Positions 1-8,055 are shown, counted from the first letter of the stretch. The stretch: DNA of 64,000 bases from Kineothrix sp. IPX-CK (GCF_039134705.1 NZ_CP146256.1:1-64000), one strand, 5' to 3'. The notes: generated by a model from the sequence alone, not told the origin. Program-made: numbers and translations.

Positions 1-692
1 TCTGCCCAGCTTTCAGGAAAAGGCCGGTCGCCCAATAACTCAGTATTGACCATAAAGATGGCGGGAACCACACCGATGATGGTGTACTGCCTCTTGGGAT
101 CCTTCAAATCGATAGAATCATTATCAAAAACAGGATTCAGGCGATCTGCACCGGTTAAGTCGGTAAAAACGCCGTTTTCCATATGTTGTCCCATTACATC
201 CTTATCAAAAAACAAGCTGAAACCGGCAGAAAGATATACGTCAGCCAAACCGGATGCATCCGGACTTTCAGTCACCCGTTCACGAAGCCAGTCCAGCCCC
301 ATACTGGCAGCCTGCAGCTCGTAGCTTACTTTAGTTTCATGTTCGCTCAACCAGTTATCCAGTTTTTCTAAAAGCTGGACCCGGACAGGGCAGGGCAGAA
401 CTCCGGCCAGCCGCAGTTCCCCTTCGGGATTTTCCTTCCGGGTATCGGCAAGGCCCGTAGAAAGGGCCGGGGTTTTTTGTTCAATGGTCTCTATCATTTT
501 TTGCTCGAATGCCTGAGGGTCGAAATGCTTGCTTTTCAAGGCGGTTTCAATGGAAATGTGACTGCCAACGGTTTTGCGCATCGTGTCGTTACGAAGGTTC
601 TCAAAACCGTTGGTGGCAAGCAGATCGATCAGTTCAGGATACCGTTCAGTCAGGTCATAAACTTTATCGGAAAGAGAAAAATATGGATTCAT
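1..692 (-). CDS. DUF1858-type ABC substrate-binding protein, C-terminus off the window
   Basis: The visible 230 codons begin MNPYFSLSDKVYDLTERYPE. Residues 1-70 look like a DUF1858 domain (a YPELIDLLATNGFENL-type helix, then a TVG-type segment). From about residue 90 (ELRLAGVLPCPVRVQ) the chain resembles a type-II periplasmic binding protein of the ferric or spermidine class, with VYLSAGFSLFF and VPAIFMVNTELLGDRPFPESWA typical of that fold. There is no signal peptide, which is odd for a binding protein. The start at 692 is fixed by an AAGGAGG site at 702-708. A palindrome at 713-730 in the leader matches one before the siderophore operon, so iron-linked control is inferred. Family call good, substrate unknown. 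Confidence 0.7.
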   Translation of the reverse strand, partial: MNPYFSLSDKVYDLTERYPELIDLLATNGFENLRNDTMRKTVGSHISIETALKSKHFDPQAFEQKMIETIEQKTPALSTGLADTRKENPEGELRLAGVLPCPVRVQLLEKLDNWLSEHETKVSYELQAASMGLDWLRERVTESPDASGLADVYLSAGFSLFFDKDVMGQHMENGVFTDLTGADRLNPVFDNDSIDLKDPKRQYTIIGVVPAIFMVNTELLGDRPFPESWA

Positions 693-712
693 AAATAGTG
701 CCTCCTTATATA

Positions 713-730
713 AGTTAGGAAAAACTAACT
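713..730. promoter_or_regulatory. Palindromic operator candidate AGTTAG-N6-CTAACT
   Basis: AGTTAG, six bases, then CTAACT form a perfect 6+6 inverted repeat directly upstream of the ribosome site of the DUF1858 gene and downstream of its promoter. A similar GTTAG-N6-CTAAC lies just after the promoter of the siderophore operon at 2269-2284. Shared placement and sequence suggest one metal-responsive repressor. The protein is not identified. Confidence 0.5.
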
Positions 731-768
731 TGTCTGGTTTATATGATATTGTTTTTATTGATGTAGTT

Positions 769-798
769 ATTATATCCCACGATACAACATTTTGTCTG
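769..798 (-). promoter_or_regulatory. Promoter for the DUF1858 binding-protein gene
   Basis: On the minus strand CAGACA (793-798) is followed after 18 bases by a perfect TATAAT (769-774). This leaves a leader of about 70 bases containing the 713-730 palindrome. The -35 is only a 4/6 match, so an activator is possible; the palindrome at 797-812 overlaps it. Confidence 0.55.
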
Positions 799-812
799 TA
801 ACATATGTTACA
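797..812. promoter_or_regulatory. 16-bp perfect palindrome TGTAACATATGTTACA
   Basis: TGTAACATATGTTACA equals its own reverse complement and overlaps the -35 box of the DUF1858 gene. It is a probable site for a dimeric regulator. The type of regulator cannot be told from the sequence. Confidence 0.5.
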
Positions 813-883
813 AAAACAAAAGAATAGAAATAATTTGATTTTGTAATATATGATACTATTGTTAGAAAAGGCGTGTTGTCTCG

Positions 884-1855
884 CTATAGCCCAAACCCTT
901 TCCGGAATGCGCTGGGTGTAATTCCGTGGACATCTTTAAACGCGGCTGTGAACTTTGCAGGGTTTTCATAGCCGCAGCGTGCTGCAATATTTTTGATACT
1001 CAGTTCGTCATAGGCCAGCAGCTGCATGGCACGCTTCATCACCGCTTCACGAATGTATGCGTAGAGGGGCTTGCCGTACAGAGCCTTGAAGGCGATTCGC
1101 AATTTACTTTCGCTCATTTCTGCAAGTTGGCAAAGTGCTTCCGTGCCCGGCGTATTCAGCGGGTCTTTATCTATGAGCTCCCGCACCCGGAAGAGCTTCT
1201 GCTCGTTCTCCCATGTGACATAGTGGCGGCGCTGGCGTTTATAGCGTGCCTGATCCAGGGCATGGGCAAACAGACATAGCAGCTCACCTGCTTTGCACAA
1301 GTAGGCGAGCTGGGGAAGACGGTTGCCCCGTACGCCCCAGCGCAGCTGCTCCATCACAAGCATTGCCAGCGGAGTATCTACATGCGCGGGCAGCCAGTGT
1401 TTAGCGTCTGAAACCCGGATGGGGTATGAAATTCCGTTTGCTCCAAGAAATGTTTCGATCCATGAATCAAAGATCAGCAGGCTGGTAAAGCAGACCGGCT
1501 CGCCTGCCGCAATGCTCAGACGCAGGGGCTTGCCGTTGCTGATATACAGCTGCGTAAATGGGCAGAGCTTACGGGCGGGCTTTCCCCGTTGGGTGAAGGT
1601 GAGGCTGCCCTGATCGATACAAAATATCCACAGACAAGGCTTTTCAATATGCATGGTATACTCAATCTGTTCTTTAGCGGTAAACCACGCGCTGGCGACA
1701 TGCAGTCCCTCTGCTGGGGTAACCTCCATAATCCACCCATTTTCCCAGATATCCGGGATCTCATAATAGGTATAAAGCCCGTTTCGGTTTATTTTCAGTC
1801 CGGCCTGTTCCGCCATTGCGCCCCAGCCCAGCTCAAATTCATTGGTGTATTCCAT
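884..1855 (-). CDS. AraC-family regulator of the siderophore locus
   Basis: A protein of 323 residues. The N-terminal ~210 residues form an effector region of the kind seen in AraC regulators of siderophore uptake. The C-terminal ~105 residues hold two helix-turn-helix units: LAEMSESKLRIAFKALYGKP, then IKNIAARCGYENPAKFTAAF and the closing HGITPSAFRKG. The start has an AAGGAGGA site at 1861-1868. It is transcribed divergently from the siderophore transport operon, the arrangement of YbtA/PchR-type activators that sense a ferric siderophore. The 21-bp-phased direct repeat at 2098-2127 is its likely target. A MITE-like element now sits just upstream of its ribosome site, so its own promoter may have been changed. 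Confidence 0.85.
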   Translation of the reverse strand: MEYTNEFELGWGAMAEQAGLKINRNGLYTYYEIPDIWENGWIMEVTPAEGLHVASAWFTAKEQIEYTMHIEKPCLWIFCIDQGSLTFTQRGKPARKLCPFTQLYISNGKPLRLSIAAGEPVCFTSLLIFDSWIETFLGANGISYPIRVSDAKHWLPAHVDTPLAMLVMEQLRWGVRGNRLPQLAYLCKAGELLCLFAHALDQARYKRQRRHYVTWENEQKLFRVRELIDKDPLNTPGTEALCQLAEMSESKLRIAFKALYGKPLYAYIREAVMKRAMQLLAYDELSIKNIAARCGYENPAKFTAAFKDVHGITPSAFRKGFGL

Positions 1856-1887
1856 TTATTTCCTCCTTAAGGAAATCTACTTTATGC

Positions 1888-1894
1888 TTACTAT
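1888..1894. repeat. Target-site duplication TTACTAT, left copy
   Basis: Seven bases identical to 2058-2064, abutting the left end of the MITE-like element. Confidence 0.8.
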
Positions 1895-2057
1895 GATTAG
1901 GGTGTCAAAAGGACCTTTTGCGAACGTCTCTAGACAATATTTCCAAAACAAAAAGACTCCTGCTCCGAATTCCAATATATAAGAAGTTCTAATTCTCAGT
2001 CTATTCGCGCCAAACATACCAGAATGTATTTATAAAGGACCTTTTGACACCCTAATC
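1895..2057. mobile_element. MITE-like element with 24-bp terminal inverted repeats
   Basis: The left end 1895-1918 (GATTAGGGTGTCAAAAGGAC and the next four bases CTTT) and right end 2034-2057 are inverted repeats with one central mismatch. The element is flanked on both sides by the same 7-bp sequence TTACTAT (1888-1894 and 2058-2064), as expected for a target-site duplication. The 115-bp interior has no coding frame. It is therefore a non-autonomous element moved by a transposase not present here. It was not assigned to an IS family. Confidence 0.85.
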
Positions 2058-2064
2058 TTACTAT
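2058..2064. repeat. Target-site duplication TTACTAT, right copy
   Basis: Seven bases identical to 1888-1894, abutting the right end of the element. Confidence 0.8.
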
Positions 2065-2097
2065 ACGGTAAATCAAGGTATCGTTCAACTGAAAACT

Positions 2098-2127
2098 AAT
2101 CCAAAATGTGATAAACACAATCCAAAA
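2098..2127. promoter_or_regulatory. AraC-type direct-repeat operator, AATCCAAAA twice
   Basis: AATCCAAAA occurs at 2098-2106 and again at 2119-2127, a phase of exactly 21 bp (two helical turns). This is the usual layout for the two half-sites of an AraC-family regulator. It lies between the divergent AraC gene and the siderophore operon, about 100 bp upstream of the operon's -35 box. Confidence 0.55.
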
Positions 2128-2230
2128 CAATTCAAATATTTTAGCGTACAGGCCTCTGTGATACTCATATATCGAGAGTTAGTTTGATTTAAAGAGATAA
2201 CTTGAGTTCCTGCCGCGGCTGGTCTTTCTC

Positions 2231-2259
2231 TTGACAGTGAAACAACGACACCGTAAAAT
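2231..2259 (+). promoter_or_regulatory. Promoter of the siderophore transport operon
   Basis: TTGACA (2231-2236), a 17-base spacer and TAAAAT (2254-2259) make a strong housekeeping promoter. Transcription would start near 2266, on top of the palindrome at 2269-2284. Confidence 0.8.
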
Positions 2260-2268
2260 AACGATTGA

Positions 2269-2284
2269 GTTAGATGAAACTAAC
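2269..2284. promoter_or_regulatory. Operator candidate GTTAG-N6-CTAAC
   Basis: GTTAG-ATGAAA-CTAAC is an inverted repeat at the expected transcription start of the siderophore operon, the position for a repressor. It matches 713-730 in arms and spacing. A metal-dependent repressor is inferred. Confidence 0.55.
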
Positions 2285-2348
2285 CAAAAATGCGGCGCGC
2301 GCCATTATTGCCACTATATTATAAACATTATAAATGAGGAGAATTAGT

Positions 2349-3392
2349 ATGAACAAAATAAAAAAAATGCTGCCCCTTACGTTAGCTCTTGCTGCTTTGC
2401 TTGCTCTTTCGGCTTGTGGAAGCAGCCAATCCCAGAACACGTCTGAAGCATCCGCCGACAGCTCTGGAGAAAGCGACAGCGGAACAGTCAGCATCGAAGA
2501 AAGCGACAGCGGAACAGTCAGCATTGAAGAAAGCGGCAGCCGTACAGTCAGCACTGTGATGGGCGATATTGAAGTACCTGCCAATCCTCAACGAGTGGTT
2601 GTAAACTGGTATGTCGGAGAGGTACTTGCTACCGGTCTCAATGTAGTCGGATACAGTAGCTGGGCACAGGAAACCATGCCTTTTTATGACCAGATGATGG
2701 CAAGCACAAAAATTGAAAATTGGGAACAGGAAGAGGTTATGGCTCTTGAGCCTGATCTGATTGTTACATACAGTAAGGATGATTTTGAAACGTTCAGCAA
2801 GGTGGCTCCCGTGCTTGTTATTGAAGAAAGCATACCTTCACCCGAGCGCACACGTATTATTGGGGAGGCAACCGGAACCCTTGAAACAGCAAATAAAAAC
2901 ATCACAGCTTTTGAAACAAAACTTGCGGACGCCAAGGAGATATTTAAAGCCGAAGCTTTTGACGGAAAAACTTTCAGCATTTTGGAAGATTGGGGTTCCT
3001 CGGGAGAGTGGGCCGGAATCGCTTATGAAACTGGTTCAAGAGGCGGGACGCTTGTATACAGTTACCTTGGACTGCAGTATCCGGATAAGCTGACGGAATT
3101 AATCGAAACTTCCGGTAATGGCAGAGGAACCATCAGCTACGAGGTTGCCCATGAATATTTTGGCGATTATATTCTCTGGTTCCGGCAGGAAGGCAAGGAA
3201 TCGGAATATGCAAAGAGCGATATTTGGCAGAGCATTCCGGCTGTGGCAGAAGGCCGCGTTTTGGAAATTCCAGGTGAATATCAGGGTCTGTTCTATTATG
3301 ATGATGTCTTAAGTCTTACCGCACAGCTGGATTATTTGGTAGACGCGCTCAATACTCTTGTAGAACCAAATGATGTAACCGAAAGGAAATAA
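2349..3392 (+). CDS. Siderophore-binding lipoprotein of an ABC importer
   Basis: A protein of 347 residues that captures a ferric siderophore outside the membrane and hands it to the FecCD permeases. The signal peptide MNKIKKMLPLTLALAALLAL ends in lipobox LSAC with Cys23 as the lipid anchor. A Ser/Glu-rich linker follows, including a tandem repeat (residues 41-70). The FepB/FhuD-type domain then starts with GDIEVPANPQRVVVNW and contains EVMALEPDLIVTYSK. I chose ATG 2349 over the in-frame ATG 2334 because AGGAG at 2337-2341 is well placed only for the former and gives a proper signal peptide. First gene of a five-gene operon; the siderophore type is unknown. Confidence 0.88.
   Translation: MNKIKKMLPLTLALAALLALSACGSSQSQNTSEASADSSGESDSGTVSIEESDSGTVSIEESGSRTVSTVMGDIEVPANPQRVVVNWYVGEVLATGLNVVGYSSWAQETMPFYDQMMASTKIENWEQEEVMALEPDLIVTYSKDDFETFSKVAPVLVIEESIPSPERTRIIGEATGTLETANKNITAFETKLADAKEIFKAEAFDGKTFSILEDWGSSGEWAGIAYETGSRGGTLVYSYLGLQYPDKLTELIETSGNGRGTISYEVAHEYFGDYILWFRQEGKESEYAKSDIWQSIPAVAEGRVLEIPGEYQGLFYYDDVLSLTAQLDYLVDALNTLVEPNDVTERK
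2469..2558 (+). repeat. 30-bp tandem repeat, about three copies, in the lipoprotein linker
   Basis: Units at 2469-2498, 2499-2528 and 2529-2558 code ESDSGTVSIE, ESDSGTVSIE and the diverged ESGSRTVSTV. The first two differ by one silent base, so the duplication is recent. The unit is a multiple of three, so copy changes alter linker length without breaking the frame. Confidence 0.9.
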
Positions 3393-3396
3393 GCAC

Positions 3397-4425
3397 ATGC
3401 AAAACCTCTCCGAAAAGCAGCCTAGGCGCGGCACCGCCCGCTTTATGCTGTATATGATGGCGGGAGCAGGATTACTGGTATTAATATCGGCGTCGTCGAT
3501 CAGTTTCGGCGCCGCCGATATGAGTTTGTCCACAGCCTGGGGCGCAGTATTCAACTTCGATCCCAGTCTGACAGAGCACCAGATCATCCAGACCCTTCGC
3601 TTTCCGCGCACTGTAGCAGATATTATTGTCGGCTGCAGTCTTGCTATTTGCGGTGCGCTGATGCAGGGCACCACACGCAATCCTCTGGCCGATTCCGGTC
3701 TGATGGGAATTTCTTCAGGAGCAACCTTCGCCATGGCGCTTTGCATGGCGTTTTTACCTATGCGTACCTATGGACAGATGATGCTGTTTGCCTGTCTGGG
3801 TGCAGCGGTCACCACAAGTATGACCTATTTCATCGCCTCCCTGGGCAAGCGGGGGATGACGCCGCAACGTCTGGTTCTGGCGGGAATTTCCATTTCCATG
3901 ATGTTTGGCGCATTTTCCCAGTACATATCGCTGAAATACCGATTGGGGCAGGCACTGGCTTATTGGACGGCAGGCGGTACCGCAGGAGCAAAATGGAGCG
4001 AGTTGGCTATTGTCGCACCTTTCTTTATTGTAGCTGTATTGGCGTCCATTGCCCTCTCTCCCTCCGTGACGGTCATGAGCCTCGGGGAGGATGTAGCGAC
4101 AGGGCTCGGGCTGAAAACCCGGACGGTAAAGGCTATTTCTACTCTTATCGTGCTGGTGCTCACCGGTCTTTCGGTTATTGTTGTAGGGCCGGTGGGCTTT
4201 GTCGGGCTTATTACTCCTCATATCGTGAGGTATCTGATCGGTGTGGATTATCGCTATATCATTCCGGCTTCCGGCTTGTACGGTGCATTACTTACCGTTT
4301 CCGCCGATTTGGCAGGCAGACTTATTAATAAACCTTATGAAACGCCCATCGGCATTATCTTTGCGGTGGTAGGTGTACCCTACTTCCTCTATCTTGCCCG
4401 CAAGCAAAGGAGGGAGTTTGAATGA
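3397..4425 (+). CDS. FecCD-family siderophore permease, first subunit
   Basis: 342 residues with about nine or ten membrane segments. Hallmarks of the FecCD family are LRFPRTVADIIVGCSLAICGALMQGTTRNPLADSGLMGISSGA near residues 67-110 and GPVGFVGLITPHIVRYLIG near 265-285, where the permease meets the ATPase. It starts four bases after the lipoprotein gene, with AAAGGAAA upstream. Its last four bases overlap the next permease (ATGA), so the two halves of the channel are co-translated. Confidence 0.9.
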   Translation: MQNLSEKQPRRGTARFMLYMMAGAGLLVLISASSISFGAADMSLSTAWGAVFNFDPSLTEHQIIQTLRFPRTVADIIVGCSLAICGALMQGTTRNPLADSGLMGISSGATFAMALCMAFLPMRTYGQMMLFACLGAAVTTSMTYFIASLGKRGMTPQRLVLAGISISMMFGAFSQYISLKYRLGQALAYWTAGGTAGAKWSELAIVAPFFIVAVLASIALSPSVTVMSLGEDVATGLGLKTRTVKAISTLIVLVLTGLSVIVVGPVGFVGLITPHIVRYLIGVDYRYIIPASGLYGALLTVSADLAGRLINKPYETPIGIIFAVVGVPYFLYLARKQRREFE

Positions 4426-5435
4426 GTAAGCAGCGTTTTACCGCAAAGCGCGGTGTTTTTCTCCTGCTATTTATGTTTCTGCTAACGCTTGCAATCGCCG
4501 TTATCAGCATCAATTCGGGCAAGATGAACCTTTCCCCTATGGAGGTGCTGAATGTCATTTTAGGCAAGGGAACGGATAAGCAGAACCTTATCGTATTCGA
4601 GTTCCGGCTGCCCCGTATTATCCTTGGTATGTTGGTTGGTATCGGCATGGGTGCCTCCGGCTGCATTATGCAAAGCCTGCTTCGAAACGACATGGCAAGC
4701 CCCGGCACACTGGGCATCAGTTCCGGTTCCGGGCTGTTTGTGCTGATTTTCGTGGTCATTTTCTCCGCGCAGGGCATAGTTTCAGCCATTATGCTGCCCT
4801 TGCTGGCCTTTGTGGGCGGCATAACGGCTGCGGCGTTGATTTTTCTTCTTGCTTACAGGCGCGGAAGAGACATCTCACCAACCGGCCTGATTCTCACAGG
4901 CGTGGCCTTATCCTCCGGGTACGGCGCGCTGACGACACTGTTGACACTGAAGCTGGATCAAAACCAGATGGATTTTATCCAGCGCTGGAACGCGGGCAGC
5001 CTGTGGGGCGACGATTGGCGGTATCTTGTCATTCTTGCGCCGTGGACATTACTTTTATGCTTCTACGTATTTTACAAATCCCGTATCCTGAACGCATTGC
5101 ATCTGGGAAATCAGACGGCGACAGGGCTTGGCGTAGCGGTAAAGCCGGAATTTCTCGGGCTGTCCGTCGCGGCGGTGGCGCTTTCTTCAGGCAGCGTAGC
5201 CCTGGGCGGAAATTTCTTCTTTGTGGGTATGATTTCCCCCCATATGGCGAGGAAGCTGGTGGGTCCCAATCATAAGCTCCTGCTTCCTGCCTCCTGTCTG
5301 TCCGGGGCACTCATTGTGCTCTTAGCAGACACAATCACACGAACGATTAGTCTTGGTACGGATGTGCCGACCGGTATTGTAATCACCATACTCAGTACGC
5401 CGTACTTTTTGTACCTGCTGGCAAAAGCCAATTAA
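4422..5435 (+). CDS. FecCD-family siderophore permease, second subunit
   Basis: 337 residues and the partner of the preceding permease. Family motifs are FRLPRIILGMLVGIGMGASGC, the LRNDMASPGTLGISSGSG segment and FVGMISPHMARKLVGPNHK near the C-terminus. Translation is coupled to the upstream gene through a four-base ATGA overlap, with a GGAGGGAG ribosome site inside the end of that gene. Together the two form the transmembrane pore for the ferric siderophore. Confidence 0.9.
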   Translation: MSKQRFTAKRGVFLLLFMFLLTLAIAVISINSGKMNLSPMEVLNVILGKGTDKQNLIVFEFRLPRIILGMLVGIGMGASGCIMQSLLRNDMASPGTLGISSGSGLFVLIFVVIFSAQGIVSAIMLPLLAFVGGITAAALIFLLAYRRGRDISPTGLILTGVALSSGYGALTTLLTLKLDQNQMDFIQRWNAGSLWGDDWRYLVILAPWTLLLCFYVFYKSRILNALHLGNQTATGLGVAVKPEFLGLSVAAVALSSGSVALGGNFFFVGMISPHMARKLVGPNHKLLLPASCLSGALIVLLADTITRTISLGTDVPTGIVITILSTPYFLYLLAKAN

Positions 5436-5444
5436 GGAGGAATT

Positions 5445-6281
5445 ATGAACAACAAGACAAATAGTATCACAACTGAACATTTAGACATCGCTTATGACGA
5501 AGCCCTCATCGTTAAGGCCTTGGATATGAATATACCCCACGGAAAGATTACCTCCATCATCGGTCCCAACGGCTGCGGGAAATCCACCGTTTTAAAGGCG
5601 ATCGGGCGTATCCTGAAGCCCAAAAGCGGGATGGTATACTTAAGCGGCGAGGATATCCGCCAGCTTTCCACCAAGGATATAGCGAAAAAAATGGCAATCC
5701 TGCCCCAGACGCCTACAGCCCCCAGCGGGCTGACTGTCAGCGAGCTGGTAGCTTACGGGCGTTTCCCTCATCAGCGTGGATTCGGCAAGCTGACACCGGA
5801 GGACAAAAAAATCGTCCAGTGGGCACTTTCTGTCACGAAGCTGACGGAGTTTGAACACCGGGAAGTGGACACCCTCTCCGGCGGACAGCGGCAACGCGTG
5901 TGGATCGCTATGGCGCTGGCCCAGCAGACGGACTTAATCCTGCTGGATGAGCCGACCACGTATCTGGATCTGGCACATCAGCTGGAGGTGCTGGAGCTTC
6001 TTTACGACCTCAATCGCCGTCAGAACTGCACCATTGCCATGGTGCTTCATGATTTAAACCTCGCCGCGCGGTTTTCCGACTACATGATCGCTATCCGTGG
6101 CGGAAGTATCATCAAGCACGGAAATCCGGGTGAAGTCATGACAGCCGAGGTGCTAAGCGATGCCTTCTCCATCGATGCCCAGATCGTCCACGAGCCGCGC
6201 ACCGGACGCCCTGTCTGTCTCACTTACGACTTGCTGCGCACTCAGGCGCTGCCTATAACAGAGGAGGCAGTCGCAGTATGA
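5445..6281 (+). CDS. FepC-type siderophore ABC transporter ATPase
   Basis: 278 residues. Walker A GPNGCGKS at 40-47, Q-loop LPQTP near 86-90, signature LSGGQRQR at 144-151, Walker B LILLDEPT at 164-171 and the switch histidine in VLHDLNLA. The LNLAARFSDYMIAIRGGSI ending is typical of FepC/FecE proteins. It energises the two FecCD permeases. The start has AAGGAGGAATT just upstream. The end overlaps the next gene by four bases. Confidence 0.92.
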   Translation: MNNKTNSITTEHLDIAYDEALIVKALDMNIPHGKITSIIGPNGCGKSTVLKAIGRILKPKSGMVYLSGEDIRQLSTKDIAKKMAILPQTPTAPSGLTVSELVAYGRFPHQRGFGKLTPEDKKIVQWALSVTKLTEFEHREVDTLSGGQRQRVWIAMALAQQTDLILLDEPTTYLDLAHQLEVLELLYDLNRRQNCTIAMVLHDLNLAARFSDYMIAIRGGSIIKHGNPGEVMTAEVLSDAFSIDAQIVHEPRTGRPVCLTYDLLRTQALPITEEAVAV

Positions 6282-8002
6282 AAACGACCTTTCGGATTTT
6301 CAAAGAAGCAAAGAAGTACTGGAGTCATTTTATCGTTGCTTTTTTTGCGCTGGTTATTTCCACTGTGGCAGGGTTTTATACTCCCTGGGCGCTCCGCGAG
6401 CTGACAGCCCTTGCTACGAATGATTCCGTCAATTTTGCGTCCGAAGCACTTCGCATCGGTCTGCTGCTGCTGTTTACTACTTTTTTGCAGGCGGCGGGAA
6501 ATTCCGTTTCCGGATATCTGAACCATTACGGCGCGCTGCATTATGTTGCCGACCTGAGAAAGCGGCTTTATTCCAAGCTTCAGTGCATGAGCCTTAAATA
6601 TTTCCACAAGAGCCGCACAGGAGACTTGACCGGCCGGGTGGTCAGCGATGCCATGGAGGCCGAAATCCTTCTCGCCCATGTGATTCCGGATTTCATCTTT
6701 AATATCCTCACCTTTGCCGGTGTCGGTGTGATACTGATCACCATTAACTGGCGGCTGGCCCTTATGAGCCTTGTCACGATACCATTCCTCATTGGCATCA
6801 CTATCTGGCAGAGCCGCAATGTTTCGCCCACATGGAAGGAAAATGCAAAGGTTCGTGGCGAGCTTGCGGGAACGGTGCAGGATAATCTGTCCGGCATCAA
6901 GGAAATCCAGATTTTTAATCAACAGGCACATGAGGAAAAAAAGGTGGCCAGCCTTTCCCTGCGCCATAGCAAGGCTTACTTAAAAGCGAGTTTTTTCTTT
7001 GAAACGACATATCCCCTGCTTGCCTTTGTAACGGCGTTGGGGACTGTGATTGTGGTTGTGTATGGAGGGCATCTGATGGGCACGGGGCAGATCGCTATAG
7101 CGGATATCGTCGGGTTTGTGATGTACCTTTCCATGTTCTATGGGCCGGTCAAGAGCATATCCGGACTTGTGGAGCGTGCTGGAGAATCTTCTGCCGGGTG
7201 CCGCCGTATTTTTGACGTTATTGATGATACTCCGGACGTAAAAGAGAAAAAGAGTGCGGCAATCCTGCCTCGTGTAAAGGGAGAAATTCGGCTGGAAAAT
7301 CTTTCATTTGCCTACAATGAAGAAAATCTCGTGCTGGAGAACGTGAATTTGACCATTAAGCCCGGCCAGACCGTGGCCCTGATTGGTACAACCGGCGTAG
7401 GGAAATCCACCATTGCAAACCTTATCAATCGCTTCTACGATCCACAGATGGGGACTGTGCGTATCGATGGGGTAGATATCTGTGAGGTAACCCTCACAAG
7501 CCTGCGGGACAATATCTCTATGGTATTGCAGGATACCTTTCTCTTTAACGGCACAGTGTATGAAAATATCGTCTACGGCTGGAAAGATGCCTCCCGGGAC
7601 GATGTCGTTGCCGCGGCAAAAGCCTCCAAAGCGCATGATTTTATTGAAAAGATGGAGAACGGCTACGACACTATAATTGGTGAGCGGGGCATCCGCTTAT
7701 CCGGTGGGCAGAAGCAGCGCATCTCCATTGCTCGGGCGATTCTTCGGAACTCACCGATTTTAATTCTGGACGAAGCCACTTCTGCACTGGACACCAAAAC
7801 CGAGCAGGAGATTCAGCTTGCGCTTGACGAGATATCTAAGGAACGCACCACGCTGGTAATCGCCCACCGACTTTCTACCATCCGTCATGCCGACCAGATT
7901 GTAGTGCTGAGCGATACCGGCATGGCAGAAATTGGAACCCATGATCAGCTTATGGCGAAAAACGGGATCTACGCAAGGCTGCATGAGGCACAGGCTTCCT
8001 GA
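6278..8002 (+). CDS. ABC exporter-type permease/ATPase fused protein of the siderophore operon
   Basis: 574 residues. An N-terminal six-helix exporter-type membrane domain (about 1-310) is fused to an ATPase domain. Walker A GTTGVGKS is at 370-377, signature LSGGQ at 474-478, Walker B LILDEATSALD at about 494-504, and the switch histidine lies in IAHRLSTI. A single half-transporter gene implies a homodimer. Translational coupling (ATGA) to the FepC-type ATPase puts it in the siderophore system. Related proteins (YbtP/YbtQ, IrtA/B) have exporter fold but serve siderophore import, so direction and substrate cannot be decided here. Confidence 0.85.
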   Translation: MKTTFRIFKEAKKYWSHFIVAFFALVISTVAGFYTPWALRELTALATNDSVNFASEALRIGLLLLFTTFLQAAGNSVSGYLNHYGALHYVADLRKRLYSKLQCMSLKYFHKSRTGDLTGRVVSDAMEAEILLAHVIPDFIFNILTFAGVGVILITINWRLALMSLVTIPFLIGITIWQSRNVSPTWKENAKVRGELAGTVQDNLSGIKEIQIFNQQAHEEKKVASLSLRHSKAYLKASFFFETTYPLLAFVTALGTVIVVVYGGHLMGTGQIAIADIVGFVMYLSMFYGPVKSISGLVERAGESSAGCRRIFDVIDDTPDVKEKKSAAILPRVKGEIRLENLSFAYNEENLVLENVNLTIKPGQTVALIGTTGVGKSTIANLINRFYDPQMGTVRIDGVDICEVTLTSLRDNISMVLQDTFLFNGTVYENIVYGWKDASRDDVVAAAKASKAHDFIEKMENGYDTIIGERGIRLSGGQKQRISIARAILRNSPILILDEATSALDTKTEQEIQLALDEISKERTTLVIAHRLSTIRHADQIVVLSDTGMAEIGTHDQLMAKNGIYARLHEAQAS

Positions 8003-8029
8003 CACATACTGGAAAATTAAATATACTCA

Positions 8030-8045
8030 ATTAGAAAAAACTAAT
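8030..8045. promoter_or_regulatory. Weak third copy of the TTAG-N6-CTAA palindrome
   Basis: ATTAG-N6-CTAAT lies 28 bases after the exporter stop codon. Arms and spacing match the operators at 713 and 2269, but the tract is A-rich and no promoter or gene start is next to it, so it may be chance. Confidence 0.25.
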
Positions 8046-8055
8046 AAAAGCTAAG

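Noticed and set aside
2334-2348. Upstream ATG for the siderophore lipoprotein
   Set aside because: No ribosome site before it and it would add residues ahead of a standard lipoprotein signal.
3648-4328. Long open frame of 226 codons inside the first FecCD permease gene
   Set aside because: It lies wholly within a clear permease gene in another frame, has no ribosome site and its translation shows no family pattern.
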